Shown here: one piece after another, positions 11,765 through 12,519 of the stretch | Layout of the letters: every line of letters begins with the position of its first letter | How positions within the stretch are numbered: the first letter of the stretch is position 1 | Assembly: GCA_016219235.1 (NCBI GenBank) | Contig: JACRBO010000154.1 | Coordinates: forward strand, 1-12,519 | DNA: 12,519 nt | Origin: Chloroflexota bacterium | GTDB taxonomy: Bacteria > Chloroflexota > Anaerolineae > Fen-1058 | Reading direction: 5' to 3' | Program-made: the position numbers and the translations under genes | Notes under the pieces: generated by a model | Seen by the model: only the letters and a program-made list of their open reading frames with translations | The model's database searches: none | What the model was told of the DNA's origin: nothing

Positions 11765-12519
11765 ATGTCTCATGCGGTTACGGTTGATACCTCACGAGCG
11801 CTCACCCAGATGCGGCGAGCGTTATCCCTATCCTCATTCCCCATTGGTGTGTTGACGCTCGGCATCCCAATCTATGCACCCGATAAATTAGGTGTCAGCG
11901 CCACGCAAGTGGGCGATCTACTGGGTATTTACGCGCTCATGACGCTGCTCATGCGACCCTTTATCGGCCCGGCGATGGATCGCTGGGGACGGCGGCGGTT
12001 CTTCATCGCCGGGCTGGCGCTGCAAATGGTCTCGAATCTGTTCTTTGCGGCCGGCGCCTCTTACGAGTGGCTGTTCTGGGGCCGCATCGTGCAGGGCATC
12101 GCGGCGGGCATGTTGTGGATCAGCGCGTACGCCATCACCGCCGACCTGGCCGCGCAGGGCAAGCAGGGCAACCTGTTCGGCTCGGTGGAAGAGATGCTGG
12201 CGCGCGGCGGCCTGTACGGCGCGGTGATCGGCGCACCACTTTTGCTGTTCACCAACTTTGATCAGACGGCCTGGAGCTTAATCTTCTTGTTATATGCCGT
12301 TCTCAATGCCTTTGGGCTGGTCGTCGCCATCCGCGATGTGCCGGAGACCTGGCAGCATGTGCCGCATACACCACAGTTGCTGGACAGCCAGCAGATCCAC
12401 TGGCTGAAGTTGCGCTTGCGTCAGACTTTCGTCGACCTGCCCCGCCCGTTATTCTTGCTGGCCTTCATCGTCGTGTTCACGTCCACTGCCAATGCCGGCC
12501 TGTCGCCCATCTTGATCCA
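11765..12519 (+). CDS. MFS transporter, N-terminal part (cut by window edge)
   Basis: 251 codons are visible; the gene runs off the right end. It is a major facilitator superfamily permease with about seven membrane segments in view (near 23-38, 50-65, 79-98, 103-128, 147-163, 170-188 and 229-248). Motif A is clear in the TM2-TM3 loop: [11 protein letters not shown] (68-78). TM4 has R108 in [14 protein letters not shown] charged central loop follows TM6 ([19 protein letters not shown]). The pattern resembles drug/sugar efflux MFS proteins, but the substrate cannot be deduced. The ATG at 11765 has GGAG 6 nt upstream. It has its own extended -10 promoter and a leader hairpin, so it is probably not in an operon with the DUF951 gene. 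Composition matches the GC-rich flanks. Confidence 0.9.
   Translation, partial: MSHAVTVDTSRALTQMRRALSLSSFPIGVLTLGIPIYAPDKLGVSATQVGDLLGIYALMTLLMRPFIGPAMDRWGRRRFFIAGLALQMVSNLFFAAGASYEWLFWGRIVQGIAAGMLWISAYAITADLAAQGKQGNLFGSVEEMLARGGLYGAVIGAPLLLFTNFDQTAWSLIFLLYAVLNAFGLVVAIRDVPETWQHVPHTPQLLDSQQIHWLKLRLRQTFVDLPRPLFLLAFIVVFTSTANAGLSPILI

Overview
The window reads as a piece of a GC-rich bacterial chromosome, most likely from Chloroflexota (Anaerolineae-like) or a similar uncultured lineage. This is an inference from gene content (a DUF951 zinc-ribbon protein, a Roadblock/LC7 protein, a COG4586/4587/3694-type ABC exporter, a large membrane-TPR protein), from TATAAT/TATACT -10 boxes, and from many short degenerate tandem repeats between genes. 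There is no phage, transposase, CRISPR array, rRNA or tRNA that I can see.

Layout. 1-145 (-): start of a gene cut by the window edge. 199-966 (-): SAM-dependent methyltransferase, divergent from a LysR regulator (1113-2006, +). 2077-2493 (+): Roadblock/LC7 protein, convergent with a DnaQ-like exonuclease (2530-3105, -), with a bidirectional hairpin terminator between them. 3194-5143 (-): an AT-richer cluster of small membrane proteins. It contains two tandem paralogs with a DUF3592-like C-terminal domain, one split by an in-frame TAG, preceded by a four-TM protein with a PH-like patch. 5202-7894 (-): a three-gene ABC-2 exporter (ATPase, permease, permease). 8116-11323 (-): a two-gene unit, a small acidic helical protein followed by a 914-residue membrane-TPR protein. 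11459-11704 (+): DUF951 protein. 11765 to the right edge (+): MFS transporter, cut by the window.

How the genes fit together. From 7894 down to 3194 everything is on the minus strand with short gaps, so the ABC exporter and the membrane cluster could be one long transcript, although the composition changes at about 5150. The TPR unit has its own strong Shine-Dalgarno sequence and TATAAT box, divergent from the DUF951 gene. The LysR/methyltransferase pair has a shared control region.

The least expected signal is a set of degenerate arrays with an exact 7-bp period but four unrelated sequences (194-214, 410-437, 975-999 with an inverted partner at 1085-1109, and 5164-5205), plus a 10-bp-period inverted array at 6009-6070. 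They sit on gene edges. Two contain the stop codon of the upstream gene and one lies inside the methyltransferase reading frame. The other items worth attention are the split paralog, a 45-bp near-perfect palindrome in front of the ABC operon, and the membrane-TPR/small-protein pair.
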